From the NCBI RefSeq assembly GCF_000719345.1, contig NZ_JOFX01000018.1:53599-117598 (forward strand): 64,000 nucleotides of DNA, written 5' to 3'. The notes under the pieces were generated by a model. It was not told the origin of the DNA. It was given only the letters and a program-made list of their open reading frames with translations, and made no database searches. Both the position numbers and the translations under genes were made by a program. Positions 9,183 through 17,858 of this stretch are shown in pieces. Each line of letters starts with the position of its first letter. Within the stretch, counting starts at the first letter, position 1. The DNA is from Streptomyces sp. NRRL F-2664. GTDB taxonomy: Bacteria > Actinomycetota > Actinomycetes > Streptomycetales > Streptomycetaceae.

Positions 9183-10457
9183 ATGCGGTGGACGCGTGCC
9201 GCGGGTAGAGCTCTCCTGGTGGTGGCGGTCGTGCTCGCGGGGTACGCCGGTCTCGGTGTCCGCCCCGGGGAGGGCGCGGCCTCCGGCGCCCGGGGCCCGC
9301 TGACGCTGGTGACGGCGGGCGACCTCACCGACTACCTCGGCCCCCTGCTCGACGACTGGAACGAGAGCCGTCCCGGCGAGCGGGTCACCCTGGTCGAGCT
9401 GCCGGACTCGGCCGACGAGACCCGGGCCCAGATGATCAGCGAGCTGCGGTCGGGCCGGGGCCGCTTCGACGTGCTGAACATCGACGTCGCCTGGACGTCC
9501 GAGTTCGCGGCGGCCGGATGGATCTCCCCGCTCCCCCGGGACCGGTTCCCCCTGGACGCCTTCCTGCGGCCGGTCGTGGACACCGCGACCTTCGACGGCC
9601 GCCTGTACGCGGTCCCGTACGTCACGAACGCGGGCCTGCTCTACTACCGCAAGGACCTCCTGGACCGGGCGGGTGTGCAGCCGCCGCGGACCTGGTCCGA
9701 GTTGGCCCGCCAGGCCCGCACGATCGCGCCGCAGCACGGGCTGGACGGTTACGCCGGCCAGTTCCTCCCGTACGAGGGGCTGACGGTCAACGTCACCGAG
9801 GCGGTGCACTCGGCGGGCGGCTCGATCCTGCGCGACGACGGCGCCCGCGTCACCGTGGACTCCGACGGGGCGCGGGCCGGTCTGCGGTTCCTCGCGGACG
9901 GGGTGCGGGAGGGCTGGATCTCCCGCGAGGCGCTCGGCTACAAGGAGGAGGAGTCCCGCAGGGCGTTCCAGGACGGCCGGTTGCTCTTCCTGCGGAACTG
10001 GCCCTACGTGTATGCGGACGCGAGCGCGCCGGACTCGGAGGTGGCCGGCCGGTTCGGCGCCGTGCCGCTGCCCGGCGCGGACGGGCCCGGCACCAGCGTG
10101 CTGGGCGGTTCCAACCTGGCCGTCAGCAGCAGTGCGCGGCACCCGGCGTCGGCGGCGGACCTGATGGCCTACCTCACCAGCGAGCGGGTGCAGCGACGGG
10201 TCCTCACCGAGGGCTCGCTGCCGCCGGTGCGCGCCGCGCTGTACGAGGATCCCGAGCTGGTCCGCGCCCACCCGTACCTGCCGACCCTGCGCGAGAGCGT
10301 GCTGTCGGCGGTGCCGCGGCCGAAGAGTCCGCGCTACGACCAGGTGAGCCTCGCCGTGCAGGCCGTGGGGCAGGACGTGATGGCGCTGCGCCAGACGCCG
10401 GACGATGCGGTGGCGCGGCTGGCGCGCGAGCTCGGGGCCATTTCCCGCACGGGCTGA
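9183..10457 (+). CDS. Extracellular sugar-binding protein without lipobox
   Basis: 424 residues of the family-1 (maltose/trehalose-type) solute-binding fold. An N-terminal hydrophobic stretch (LLVVAVVLAGYAGL) acts as signal or anchor, then LTLVTAGDLTDYLGPLLDDW starts lobe one; RGRFDVLNIDVAW and the YAVPYVTNAGLLYYRKDLL hinge segment are family signatures. Unlike the second binding protein at 12444 there is no cysteine for lipid attachment, so it is either secreted or held by an uncleaved helix. The ATG at 9183 follows GGGAGGAA. It precedes the glucosidase and transport genes but a strong hairpin separates them. Ligand probably an oligosaccharide. Confidence 0.88.
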   Translation: MRWTRAAGRALLVVAVVLAGYAGLGVRPGEGAASGARGPLTLVTAGDLTDYLGPLLDDWNESRPGERVTLVELPDSADETRAQMISELRSGRGRFDVLNIDVAWTSEFAAAGWISPLPRDRFPLDAFLRPVVDTATFDGRLYAVPYVTNAGLLYYRKDLLDRAGVQPPRTWSELARQARTIAPQHGLDGYAGQFLPYEGLTVNVTEAVHSAGGSILRDDGARVTVDSDGARAGLRFLADGVREGWISREALGYKEEESRRAFQDGRLLFLRNWPYVYADASAPDSEVAGRFGAVPLPGADGPGTSVLGGSNLAVSSSARHPASAADLMAYLTSERVQRRVLTEGSLPPVRAALYEDPELVRAHPYLPTLRESVLSAVPRPKSPRYDQVSLAVQAVGQDVMALRQTPDDAVARLARELGAISRTG

Positions 10458-10476
10458 TCGCACTGGCCTCTCCCTC

Positions 10477-10513
10477 CGAGGGCTCCTACTTACATGTTAA
10501 GTAGGAGCCCTCG
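10477..10513. terminator. 16-bp perfect hairpin that also holds a TTAAGTA site
   Basis: Arms 10477-10492 and 10498-10513 are exact complements (16 bp) around the loop CATGT. It lies 20 nt after the solute-binding-protein stop, so it can terminate that transcript. Its centre reads CTTACATGTTAAG, one base short of a perfect dyad, and the right half shares 15 of 16 bases (on the opposite strand) with 10592-10607 in front of the glucosidase gene, so it may also be an operator. Confidence 0.65.
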
Positions 10514-10575
10514 TTCGTACACCTGGGCATTCAAGGACATAACACCCCAGCTTTTGCCTGTTTCTGGACACATCG

Positions 10576-10607
10576 TTGACACGTTCCTGTCGCTGCTACT
10601 TAACATG
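10576..10607 (+). promoter_or_regulatory. Candidate promoter and operator of the alpha-glucosidase gene
   Basis: TTGACA at 10576-10581 looks like a -35 element. The following TACTTAACATG (10597-10607) would overlap the -10 region and repeats, with one mismatch in 16 bases (10592-10607), the reverse complement of 10493-10508. A repeated AT-rich site sitting on a promoter in a sugar-use locus suggests a repressor (often LacI-type in such loci); no regulator gene is in the window. Confidence 0.45.
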
Positions 10608-10668
10608 CATGCATAACAGCGCACCTGATCCAGGGCGCTCTCGCATTCAGCAGACAGGTCGACGCGAG

Positions 10669-12354
10669 ATGCTCAGCACCCTTCCGGCCGGTTCCGGTCA
10701 CCCCTCCCGCAGCGCCGCAGCCGCCGCCCCTTCCACCCCCTGGTGGCGTGACGCGGTGATCTACCAGGTCTACGTCCGCAGCTTCCTCGACAGCACCGGG
10801 GACGGGGTCGGCGATCTCGCCGGCGTCCGCGCCGGTCTGCCCTACCTGCGCAAGCTCGGGGTCGACGGCATCTGGCTCAGCCCCTTCTACCCGTCGCCGC
10901 AGCACGACCACGGCTACGACGTGGCGGACTACTGCGGCGTCGACCCGGTCTACGGCGACCTCGCCGAATTCGACCGGCTCGTGTCCGACGCCCACCGGCT
11001 CGGGCTCAAGCTGCTGCTCGACATCGTGCCCAACCACTGCTCCAGCGAGCACCCGTGGTTCCGTGCGGCGCTCGCCGCGGAGCCCGGCAGCGCGCCGCGC
11101 TCCCGCTTCCACTTCGCGCCGGGCCGCGGGGCCGACGGCGCGGAGCCGCCCAACAACTGGCGTGCCATGTTCGGGGGGCCGGCCTGGAGCCGGACCACCG
11201 GTACGGACGGCACCCCCGGCGAGTGGTACCTGCACCTCTTCACGCCCGAGCAGCCCGACCTGAACTGGCGCGACCCCGTCGTGGGCGACGACTTCGAGCG
11301 GGTGCTGCGCTTCTGGCTGGACCGGGGCGTCGACGGTTTCCGTATCGACGTCGCCGCCGGCCTGTTCAAGCACCCCGAACTGCCCGACTCGGACGACCCC
11401 GGCGCGGACGAGCGGGCCCGCGACGCCGTCAACCAGCTGGCCTGGAACCGGCCCGAGGTACACGGCGTGTGGCGCCGCTGGCGCGCGGTCTGCGAGGAGT
11501 ACACCGCCCGGGACGGTCACGAGCGGCTGCTGGTCGGCGAGGTGTCCGTGCCCACCGCACGCGAGCACGCCGCATACGTCCGCCCCGACGAGCTGCACCA
11601 GGCGTTCTTCTTCGACCTGCTCAGCGCCCCCTGGGACGCCGCCGCCTTCCGTGCCACGATCACCGAGGCGATGCGCGACATCGCGGGCACCGGATCGACC
11701 GTCACCTGGGTCCTCAACAACCACGACCAGGTCCGCACGGTCACCCGGTACGCGGGCGAACCGGGTGTCGAGGGCAGCGGACTGGGAGCGGCGCGCGCCC
11801 GCGCCGCGGCCCTGCTGATGCTCGCACTGCCCGGCGCCGCCTACGTCTACCAGGGCGAGGAGCTCGGCCTCCCGGAGGTCCTCGACCTGCCCGACGAGGT
11901 CCTCACCGACCCCATCTTCCGCCGTACGGGCAGCCGCAAGCACATACGGGACGGCTGCCGGGTGCCCCTGCCCTGGTCCGGGCACGCCTCCCCCTTCGGC
12001 TTCAGCCAGGAGACCGCCGGCGTCAAGCCCTGGCTGCCGCAGCCCGAGTGGTTCGCCGAGCACGCCACCGACCGCGCCCTCGCCGACACCCGCTCCTTCT
12101 GGCACCTCTACCGCGACGGCCTGCAGTTGCGGCGCACCCTGCCGCAGCTCGGCGAGGGCACCCTGCGCTGGCTGGACGCCCCCGCGCAGGTCCTGGCCAT
12201 GGCCCGCGGCGAAGGGCTGATCTGCGCGGTGAACTTCGGCACCGAGCCGGTACCGGCCCCGGTCCCCGGCACCCCGCTGCTCGCCAGCGGGCCCTGTCCC
12301 GACGGGGTGCTGCCAGCGGCGACAGCGGCCTGGTGGACGGGCGACCACCCGTAG
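10669..12354 (+). CDS. GH13 alpha-glucosidase (oligo-1,6-glucosidase type)
   Basis: 561 residues from the ATG at 10669. WWRDAVIYQVYVRSF and GVGDLAGV open the barrel as in alpha-glucosidases of GH13. The catalytic residues can be assigned: nucleophile Asp227 (GFRID), acid/base Glu291 (LLVGEV) and transition-state stabiliser Asp353 (NNHD). No signal peptide is seen, so it is cytoplasmic and hydrolyses imported alpha-glucosides to glucose. It sits directly before a sugar ABC importer (12444-16076), which fits an agl-type uptake and hydrolysis unit. The frame is open from 10576 but the family N-terminus and a weak GACGCGAG site favour 10669. Confidence 0.9.
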   Translation: MLSTLPAGSGHPSRSAAAAAPSTPWWRDAVIYQVYVRSFLDSTGDGVGDLAGVRAGLPYLRKLGVDGIWLSPFYPSPQHDHGYDVADYCGVDPVYGDLAEFDRLVSDAHRLGLKLLLDIVPNHCSSEHPWFRAALAAEPGSAPRSRFHFAPGRGADGAEPPNNWRAMFGGPAWSRTTGTDGTPGEWYLHLFTPEQPDLNWRDPVVGDDFERVLRFWLDRGVDGFRIDVAAGLFKHPELPDSDDPGADERARDAVNQLAWNRPEVHGVWRRWRAVCEEYTARDGHERLLVGEVSVPTAREHAAYVRPDELHQAFFFDLLSAPWDAAAFRATITEAMRDIAGTGSTVTWVLNNHDQVRTVTRYAGEPGVEGSGLGAARARAAALLMLALPGAAYVYQGEELGLPEVLDLPDEVLTDPIFRRTGSRKHIRDGCRVPLPWSGHASPFGFSQETAGVKPWLPQPEWFAEHATDRALADTRSFWHLYRDGLQLRRTLPQLGEGTLRWLDAPAQVLAMARGEGLICAVNFGTEPVPAPVPGTPLLASGPCPDGVLPAATAAWWTGDHP

Positions 12355-12443
12355 TCCTTCTCCCGCGCCCCCTCGCCCCCGATCCCGCAATCCCCGGCCA
12401 GCACCTCCCCAGCCGGCTCCGGACTTCCCCGAAAGGACTTCTC

Positions 12444-13775
12444 ATGCGACGACCCAGCAGGACCACCCGCCGCAGCGCTGCCACCGCGGCGGCCGCCCTC
12501 GCCCTCTCCCTCGCCGCCACCGCCTGCGGCGGCACCACTGGACCGGCGGGCGGCGGCGACCTCGGCGGCCAGACCGTCACCGTCGCCGGCGTCTGGACCG
12601 GCGCGGAGCAGCAGAGCTTCAAGAAGGTCCTCGACGCCTTCACCCAGAAGACGGGCGCCAAGACCGTCTTCGTGCCCTCCGGCGACAACGTCTCCACCTT
12701 CGTCGGAAGCAAGATCGAGGGCGGCAACGCGCCCGACGTGGTCATGGTGCCCCAGGTCGGCGTGCTCCAGCAGTTCGCGAAGAAGGGCTGGCTCCAGCCC
12801 CTTTCCGACCAGACCTCCCGGACCGCCGGGTCCACCCTCGCCCCGGTGTGGAAGAACTACGGCACCGTCGACGGCCAGTACTACGGCCTCTACTTCAAGG
12901 CCGCCCACAAGTCGACGGTCTGGTACGCCCCCGAGGCCTTCGCCCAGGCCGGCGTCGACGAGCCCAAGAGCTACAGCGACATGCTCAAGACCGGCCGCAC
13001 CCTCGCGGACTCCGGCCGCCCGGCCTTCGCCATAGCCGGCGAGGACGGCTGGACGCTCACCGACTGGTTCGAGAACATCTACCTCTCCCAGGCCGGACCG
13101 GAGAAGTACGACCAGCTCGCCCAGCACCAGCTGAAGTGGACCGACGAGAGCGTGGTCAGGGCCCTGACCACCCTGGGTGAACTGTTCAAGGACAAGCAGC
13201 TCGTCGCCGGCGGCGCCCAGGCCGCGCTGGGGACCGACTTCCCCACGTCGGTCGCGCAGGTCTTCGGACCCGAGCCCAAGGCGGGCATGGTCTACGAGGG
13301 GGACTTCGTCGGCGGCGTCGCCAAGGGCCAGTTCGGCAAGAAGCTCGGGCAGGACGCCAAGTTCTTCCCGTTCCCCTCCGTCGACGGCGGCAGGCCGCCG
13401 GTGGTCAGCGGCGGTGACGCGGCGGTCGTCCTGAAGGACGGCAAGAACGGCACGGCGGGCATGAAGCTCGTCGAGTTCCTGGCGAGCGCCGAGGCGGCCG
13501 AGGTCTGGGCGGGCGCGGGCGGCTTCCTCTCCCCCAACAACGAGGTCGACTTCGCCGCGTACGGCGACGACACCACCCGCAGCACCGCCAACTCGCTCAT
13601 CGCGGCGGGCAACTCGATCCGCTTCGACATGTCGGACCAGGCCCCTGCGGCGTTCGGCGGCACCAAGGGTGCCGGCGAGTGGAAGCTGCTCCAGGACTTC
13701 CTGCGCGACCCCTCCGACCCGCAGGGCACCGCGGCGAAGCTCGAAGCCGAGGCCGCCAAGGCCTACGGGAACTGA
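12444..13775 (+). CDS. Alpha-glucoside ABC transporter solute-binding lipoprotein
   Basis: 443 residues. An Arg-rich N-region and hydrophobic stretch end in the lipobox AATACGG, so Cys28 is the lipid attachment site and the protein is anchored outside the membrane. The mature part is a family-1 solute-binding protein: QTVTVAGVWTGAEQQSFKKV, then GGNAPDVVMVPQVG and GQYYGLYFKAAHKSTVWY. It resembles AglE-type binders. The ATG at 12444 follows GAAAGGACTT. It lies 89 nt after the glucosidase and 10 nt before the first permease, so the importer is one transcript; no ATPase is encoded, as expected when the shared MsiK-type ATPase is located elsewhere in Streptomyces. Confidence 0.92.
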   Translation: MRRPSRTTRRSAATAAAALALSLAATACGGTTGPAGGGDLGGQTVTVAGVWTGAEQQSFKKVLDAFTQKTGAKTVFVPSGDNVSTFVGSKIEGGNAPDVVMVPQVGVLQQFAKKGWLQPLSDQTSRTAGSTLAPVWKNYGTVDGQYYGLYFKAAHKSTVWYAPEAFAQAGVDEPKSYSDMLKTGRTLADSGRPAFAIAGEDGWTLTDWFENIYLSQAGPEKYDQLAQHQLKWTDESVVRALTTLGELFKDKQLVAGGAQAALGTDFPTSVAQVFGPEPKAGMVYEGDFVGGVAKGQFGKKLGQDAKFFPFPSVDGGRPPVVSGGDAAVVLKDGKNGTAGMKLVEFLASAEAAEVWAGAGGFLSPNNEVDFAAYGDDTTRSTANSLIAAGNSIRFDMSDQAPAAFGGTKGAGEWKLLQDFLRDPSDPQGTAAKLEAEAAKAYGN

Positions 13776-13785
13776 GGCGACCGAC

Positions 13786-15120
13786 ATGGCTGACACCGTC
13801 ACCGCCCGCCCCGCGGCCGACGGGCGGCGCCTCGCCCGGCGCAGGAAGCGCCGCCTCGCGGTCCTCTTCGTCCTGCCGGCCCTGCTGCTGCTCGGCGCGC
13901 TGGTCGTCTACCCCGTCCTCTTCTCGTTCGGCCGCAGTCTCTTCGACGCGGACGGGGACCGGTTCGTCGGAGCCGCGAACTACGCGGCCCTCGTGCAGGA
14001 TCCGGCCACTCTGAAGGCGATCCGCAACAGCGCCGTCTGGGTGGTCGTCGCCCCGACCCTGCTCACCGGGCTCGGCCTGATGCTCGCCGTGCTCACCGAG
14101 AAGGTGCGCTGGGCGACCGCGTTCAAGCTGGTGCTGTTCCTGCCGATGGCCGTGTCCTTCCTGGCCGCGGGCATCATCTTCCGACTCGCCTACGAGCAGG
14201 ACCCCGACCGGGGCGTGCTCAACGCCGCCGCCGCCGCCGTCCACGACGGCTTCGACGACGCCGCCGCCTATCCGACGGCCCGGGCCCGGGAGGGCCACGG
14301 GCTGACGGGCTCGGCGGGCGGCCCGTACAACACGGCGGACACCGTGCGGCCCGGGGACACCCTCAACCTGGGGTTCATCGGGATCGCACCCGACGCGGTA
14401 CCTGCGGGCGCCGAGGCCGCGGCAGCGGGTGCGGGTGGGGGTGCCGACGCGATCACGGGCGTCGTCCACCTCGACTTCGCGCCCGGCGGCGCGGGCACGC
14501 CCGGCCGGGTCGACGCCGGCGAGAAGGGCCTGCCCGGCATGACGGTCGAGGCCGTACGGGACGGGCGGGTCGCAGCGACCGCCACCTCGGCCGAGGACGG
14601 CTCCTTCCGCCTCACCGGGCTGGCCGACGGCGCGTACACCGTCCGGCTGCCCGCGGCCAACTTCGAAGCCCCGTACCAGGGGGTGAACTGGCTCGGTCCG
14701 GCCCTGGTCACTCCGGCGATCATCGGTGCCTACCTGTGGGTCTGGACCGGTTTCTCGATGGTCCTCATCGGCGCCGGCCTCGCCGCGATCCCGCGTGACG
14801 CGCTGGAGGCGGCGCGCATGGACGGCGCCACCGAGGGCCAGATCTTCCGCAAGATCACCGTCCCGCTCCTGGCGCCGGTCCTGACCGTCGTCTTCGTGAC
14901 CCTGGTGATCAATGTGATGAAGGTCTTCGACCTCGTCTGGATCATCGCGCCGGGGCCGGTCCAGGAGGAGGCGAACGTCCTGGCCACCCGCATGTGGATG
15001 GTGTCCTTCGGCGGCGGCAACGACCAGGGGCTCGGCAGCGCGCTCAGCATGGTCCTGCTGCTGCTCGTCGTCCCGGCGATGATCTTCAACGTGCGGCGTT
15101 TCCGAAGGAGTGGGGCATGA
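13786..15120 (+). CDS. Sugar ABC permease (AglF/MalF type) with inserted domain
   Basis: 444 residues, about 130-150 longer than typical MalF-like permeases of actinomycetes. Helices lie near 24-46, 80-104, 113-134, 302-333, 357-380 and 417-436; the cytoplasmic EAA loop EAARMDGATEGQIF (341-354) contacts the ATPase. Between the third and fourth helices, residues about 145-298 form an inserted, Gly/Ala-rich hydrophilic segment that ends in a beta-sandwich-like unit (GLPGMTVEAVRDG, EDGSFRLTGLADGAYTVRLP) resembling SdrD-B/carboxypeptidase-regulatory domains. From topology this insert should be outside the cell. Start ATG at 13786; the stop overlaps the next start by 4 nt. Confidence 0.92.
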   Translation: MADTVTARPAADGRRLARRRKRRLAVLFVLPALLLLGALVVYPVLFSFGRSLFDADGDRFVGAANYAALVQDPATLKAIRNSAVWVVVAPTLLTGLGLMLAVLTEKVRWATAFKLVLFLPMAVSFLAAGIIFRLAYEQDPDRGVLNAAAAAVHDGFDDAAAYPTARAREGHGLTGSAGGPYNTADTVRPGDTLNLGFIGIAPDAVPAGAEAAAAGAGGGADAITGVVHLDFAPGGAGTPGRVDAGEKGLPGMTVEAVRDGRVAATATSAEDGSFRLTGLADGAYTVRLPAANFEAPYQGVNWLGPALVTPAIIGAYLWVWTGFSMVLIGAGLAAIPRDALEAARMDGATEGQIFRKITVPLLAPVLTVVFVTLVINVMKVFDLVWIIAPGPVQEEANVLATRMWMVSFGGGNDQGLGSALSMVLLLLVVPAMIFNVRRFRRSGA

Positions 15121-16076
15121 GCGGCCACAGCACCGTCGAGCGGCGCGGCCCGTCGCCCTCGCTTCCCGGGTCGCCTTCCCCGGCGCCGTCCGCTTCCGCG
15201 CCGGCGTCCGGCGCCGCGGCGCCGGGGCGGCGGCACGGGGGCCGGCTGTCGCGCCTCCTGGGCAGCTCCGCCGTCCAGGGTGTCCTGGTCCTGGTCGCCC
15301 TCGTGTGGATCACTCCGCTGGCGGGCCTGCTGCTGTCCTCCCTGCGTTCCGAGCAGGACAACGCCAGTGACGGCTGGTGGACGGCGCTGACCGATCCGTC
15401 CCAGCTGTCCCTGGACAACTACACGGCCCTGCTGGCCGACTCGGGGATCGGTGCGGCCTTCTGGAACACCGTCCTGATCTCCGTGCCGACCACCGTGCTG
15501 GTCGTCGTCGTGGCGGCACTCGCCGGCTACGCCTTCGCGTGGCTGGAGTTCCCCGGCCGGGACGGCATCTTCCTGGTGGTCGTCGGGCTCCTCGTGGTGC
15601 CCGTGCAGATCGGCCTGCTCCCCGTGGCGAAACTCTTCGGCGCGGTGGGACTGTTCGGGACGATCGCGGGCGTCGTCCTCTTCCACGTCGCGTACGGGCT
15701 GCCGTTCGCGATCTTCCTCCTGCGCAACTACTTCGCGGAGATCCCGAGGGAGATGCTGGAGGCCGCCCGGATGGACGGCGGCAGCGAGTGGCGGATCTTC
15801 TCCCGGCTCGTGCTGCCGCTCGGCCGCCCCGCCCTCGCGAGCCTGGCCATCTTCCAGTTCCTCTGGGTCTGGAACGACATGCTCGTGGCGCTGCTCTTCG
15901 CGGACACCGGGTCGCAGCCGCTCACGGTCGCCCTGCAGTCCCAGATGCGGCAGTTCGGCAGCAACATCGGCGTCCTGGCGCCGGGTGCGTTCCTGTCCCT
16001 GGTGGTACCGCTGGTCGTCTTCTTCGCCTTCCAACGGCACTTCGTCCAGGGCGTGATGGCCGGTTCGGTGAAATAG
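15117..16076 (+). CDS. Sugar ABC permease (AglG/MalG type)
   Basis: 319 residues; the ATG at 15117 overlaps the stop of the first permease (ATGA). A roughly 40-residue Pro/Ser/Ala-rich N-terminal tail precedes six helices. The EAA motif EMLEAARMDGGSEWRIF and the C-terminal FFAFQRHFVQGVMAGSVK are hallmarks of the MalG branch. It forms the heterodimeric channel with the preceding permease. Last gene of the alpha-glucoside unit, followed at once by a strong hairpin. Confidence 0.93.
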   Translation: MSGHSTVERRGPSPSLPGSPSPAPSASAPASGAAAPGRRHGGRLSRLLGSSAVQGVLVLVALVWITPLAGLLLSSLRSEQDNASDGWWTALTDPSQLSLDNYTALLADSGIGAAFWNTVLISVPTTVLVVVVAALAGYAFAWLEFPGRDGIFLVVVGLLVVPVQIGLLPVAKLFGAVGLFGTIAGVVLFHVAYGLPFAIFLLRNYFAEIPREMLEAARMDGGSEWRIFSRLVLPLGRPALASLAIFQFLWVWNDMLVALLFADTGSQPLTVALQSQMRQFGSNIGVLAPGAFLSLVVPLVVFFAFQRHFVQGVMAGSVK

Positions 16077-16104
16077 CGCCCGCCCGGCGACCGGCGTCGC
16101 ACAC

Positions 16105-16146
16105 CGCCTCCGCACGGGTACGTGTACGCGTACCCGTGCGGAGGCG
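16105..16146. terminator. 18-bp perfect hairpin, bidirectional terminator
   Basis: Arms 16105-16122 and 16129-16146 are exact reverse complements (18 bp) with the loop TGTACG. It lies between the convergent ends of the permease (16076) and amidase (16174) genes. Confidence 0.8.
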
Positions 16147-16173
16147 TCCGCGCGCCCCGGCGGCCGGCTCCGC

Positions 16174-17589
16174 TCAGGCGGCCGGCGGACGGGGGCGGCG
16201 GTCCGACCACGGCCGGGCCCCTTCCAGCTGCGCCGCCACGCGCAGCACCGACACCTCGTCGTCGCGGCGGCCCACCAGCTGGACGGCCAGGGGCAGCCCG
16301 TCGGTCCCCAGGCCCGCGGGCACGGAGGCGGCCGGTTGTCCGGTGACGTTCCAGAGGGCGGTGTAGGCGACCATCGGGCGCGAGCGCGCCAGCGCCGTCA
16401 GCAGCCCGGCGCCGTCCAGCGCGCCCACCCGGCGCGGGCGGGCGGCGACGACCGGGGTCAGCAGCAGATCCATGGTGGTGAACATCCGGTCGGCACGCTC
16501 GGCCAGCCGCTCCCCGGCCCGGATCCCGCGTTCCACGGCGGCTTCGGGGACCAGGCGGGCGAGCGCGAGGGTGCTGCGGGTGCGCGGTTCCAGCAGGTCG
16601 GGGCGTTCGACGGCAGCGGCCTCGGCGCGCACCCCGCCGCAGAACTGCGCCGCGAAGGGGAGGGTGGCGTCCGGGTAGCGGGGGTTGACCTCCCGTACGT
16701 CGTGGCCCAGTTCGCGCAGCGTCCGTACGGTCTCCAGCAGGGCCCCGACGTGCTCCGGATGCGGTCGGACGCCGGGCACGGCGGGCTTGGCGGAGTACCC
16801 GATGCGCAGTCGGCCGGGCGGGGTCTCCAGGGCCTGCAGCCACCCGGTCGCGGCGGGGCGCGCGCTCCACCGGTCGGCGGGGGTGGTGCCGGCGAGGACG
16901 TCGTAGAGCAGGGCGGCGTCGCGGACCGTGCGGGTCAGCGGGCCCACGGTGCCGAGGGCGTACCAGAGGTGGGGGTCGGGGGCGGTGGAGACGCGGCCGC
17001 GCTGCGGCTTGAGGCCGAACAGGCCGCAGCAGGCCGCCGGGATGCGGAGGGAACCGCCGCCGTCGCCGCCGAGGGCCGCCCCGACCAGTCCGGCCGCGAC
17101 GGCGGCGGCGCTGCCGCCGCTGGAGCCGCCGGGGGTACGGGTGGTGTCCCAGGGGTTGTGTGCGGTGCCGTGGGTGAGGGACTCGGTGAAGGGCCACTGG
17201 CCGAACTCGGGCATCGTCGTCTTGCCGATGACGACGGCTCCGGCGGCGCGCAGGCGGCGCACGGCCTCGGAATCGGCACCGGCCGGGGTGCGGTTGGCGG
17301 CGCCGCCGAAGGTGGTGACCTGCCCGGCGACGTCGAACTCGTCCTTGACGGCGAGGGGGACGCCGTGGAGCGGCCCGCTCTCCGGCCCGGCGTCCGCGTC
17401 CCGTGCGTCGGCTTCGGCGAGCGCCTGCTCGGCGAGGACGACCCGGAACGCTCCGAGCGCGGGATCGAGGCGTTCGATGCGGCGCAGCGCGGCCTCGACG
17501 AGCGCCCGGGAGGTCACCTTGCCGGCGCGCACCGACTCGGCCTGCTGCTCGACACTTTGGAACATCAGCTCCGCGTCGTCCTTGTCCAT
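16174..17589 (-). CDS. Amidase signature family protein
   Basis: 471 residues. The amidase-signature Ser-cisSer-Lys triad is present: Lys82 (LAVKDEF), the GGSSGGS loop at 154-160 and the nucleophile Ser180 in GGDGGGSLRIPA. The region around residue 150 (HGTAHNPWDTTRTPGGSSGG) fits bacterial aryl/alkyl amidases rather than GatA, whose partner genes gatB/gatC are absent. It hydrolyses an unknown carboxamide in the cytoplasm. Start ATG at 17589. Confidence 0.9.
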   Translation of the reverse strand: MDKDDAELMFQSVEQQAESVRAGKVTSRALVEAALRRIERLDPALGAFRVVLAEQALAEADARDADAGPESGPLHGVPLAVKDEFDVAGQVTTFGGAANRTPAGADSEAVRRLRAAGAVVIGKTTMPEFGQWPFTESLTHGTAHNPWDTTRTPGGSSGGSAAAVAAGLVGAALGGDGGGSLRIPAACCGLFGLKPQRGRVSTAPDPHLWYALGTVGPLTRTVRDAALLYDVLAGTTPADRWSARPAATGWLQALETPPGRLRIGYSAKPAVPGVRPHPEHVGALLETVRTLRELGHDVREVNPRYPDATLPFAAQFCGGVRAEAAAVERPDLLEPRTRSTLALARLVPEAAVERGIRAGERLAERADRMFTTMDLLLTPVVAARPRRVGALDGAGLLTALARSRPMVAYTALWNVTGQPAASVPAGLGTDGLPLAVQLVGRRDDEVSVLRVAAQLEGARPWSDRRPRPPAA

Positions 17590-17858
17590 ACCCGCCCCTT
17601 CGCCCCTACCTATCGGTAACCCGGGCCAGGCTGTCGCCCCGGCGCCGCCACGTCAAGCAGCGGGTGCGGCCGTCCCGGAGCGCGGATCGGTGACCGGGAG
17701 TGTTCCGGGACGCAGGGCGGCCACGCGCCGGACGGAGCGGACGGTCGCCATCGCAGCCGCCCGGTCGGGACGGCGCATCGACGCCCTCGCGGAACCGGTC
17801 CGGGCCGGGCGGCGTCTCTTCGGTCGCCCGCAAGATCGACTTCGTCGGAGGTTGCCCC

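Noticed and set aside
10600..12390. A 596-codon minus-strand frame across the glucosidase gene
   Set aside because: No domain signature, while the plus frame has the complete GH13 catalytic triad.
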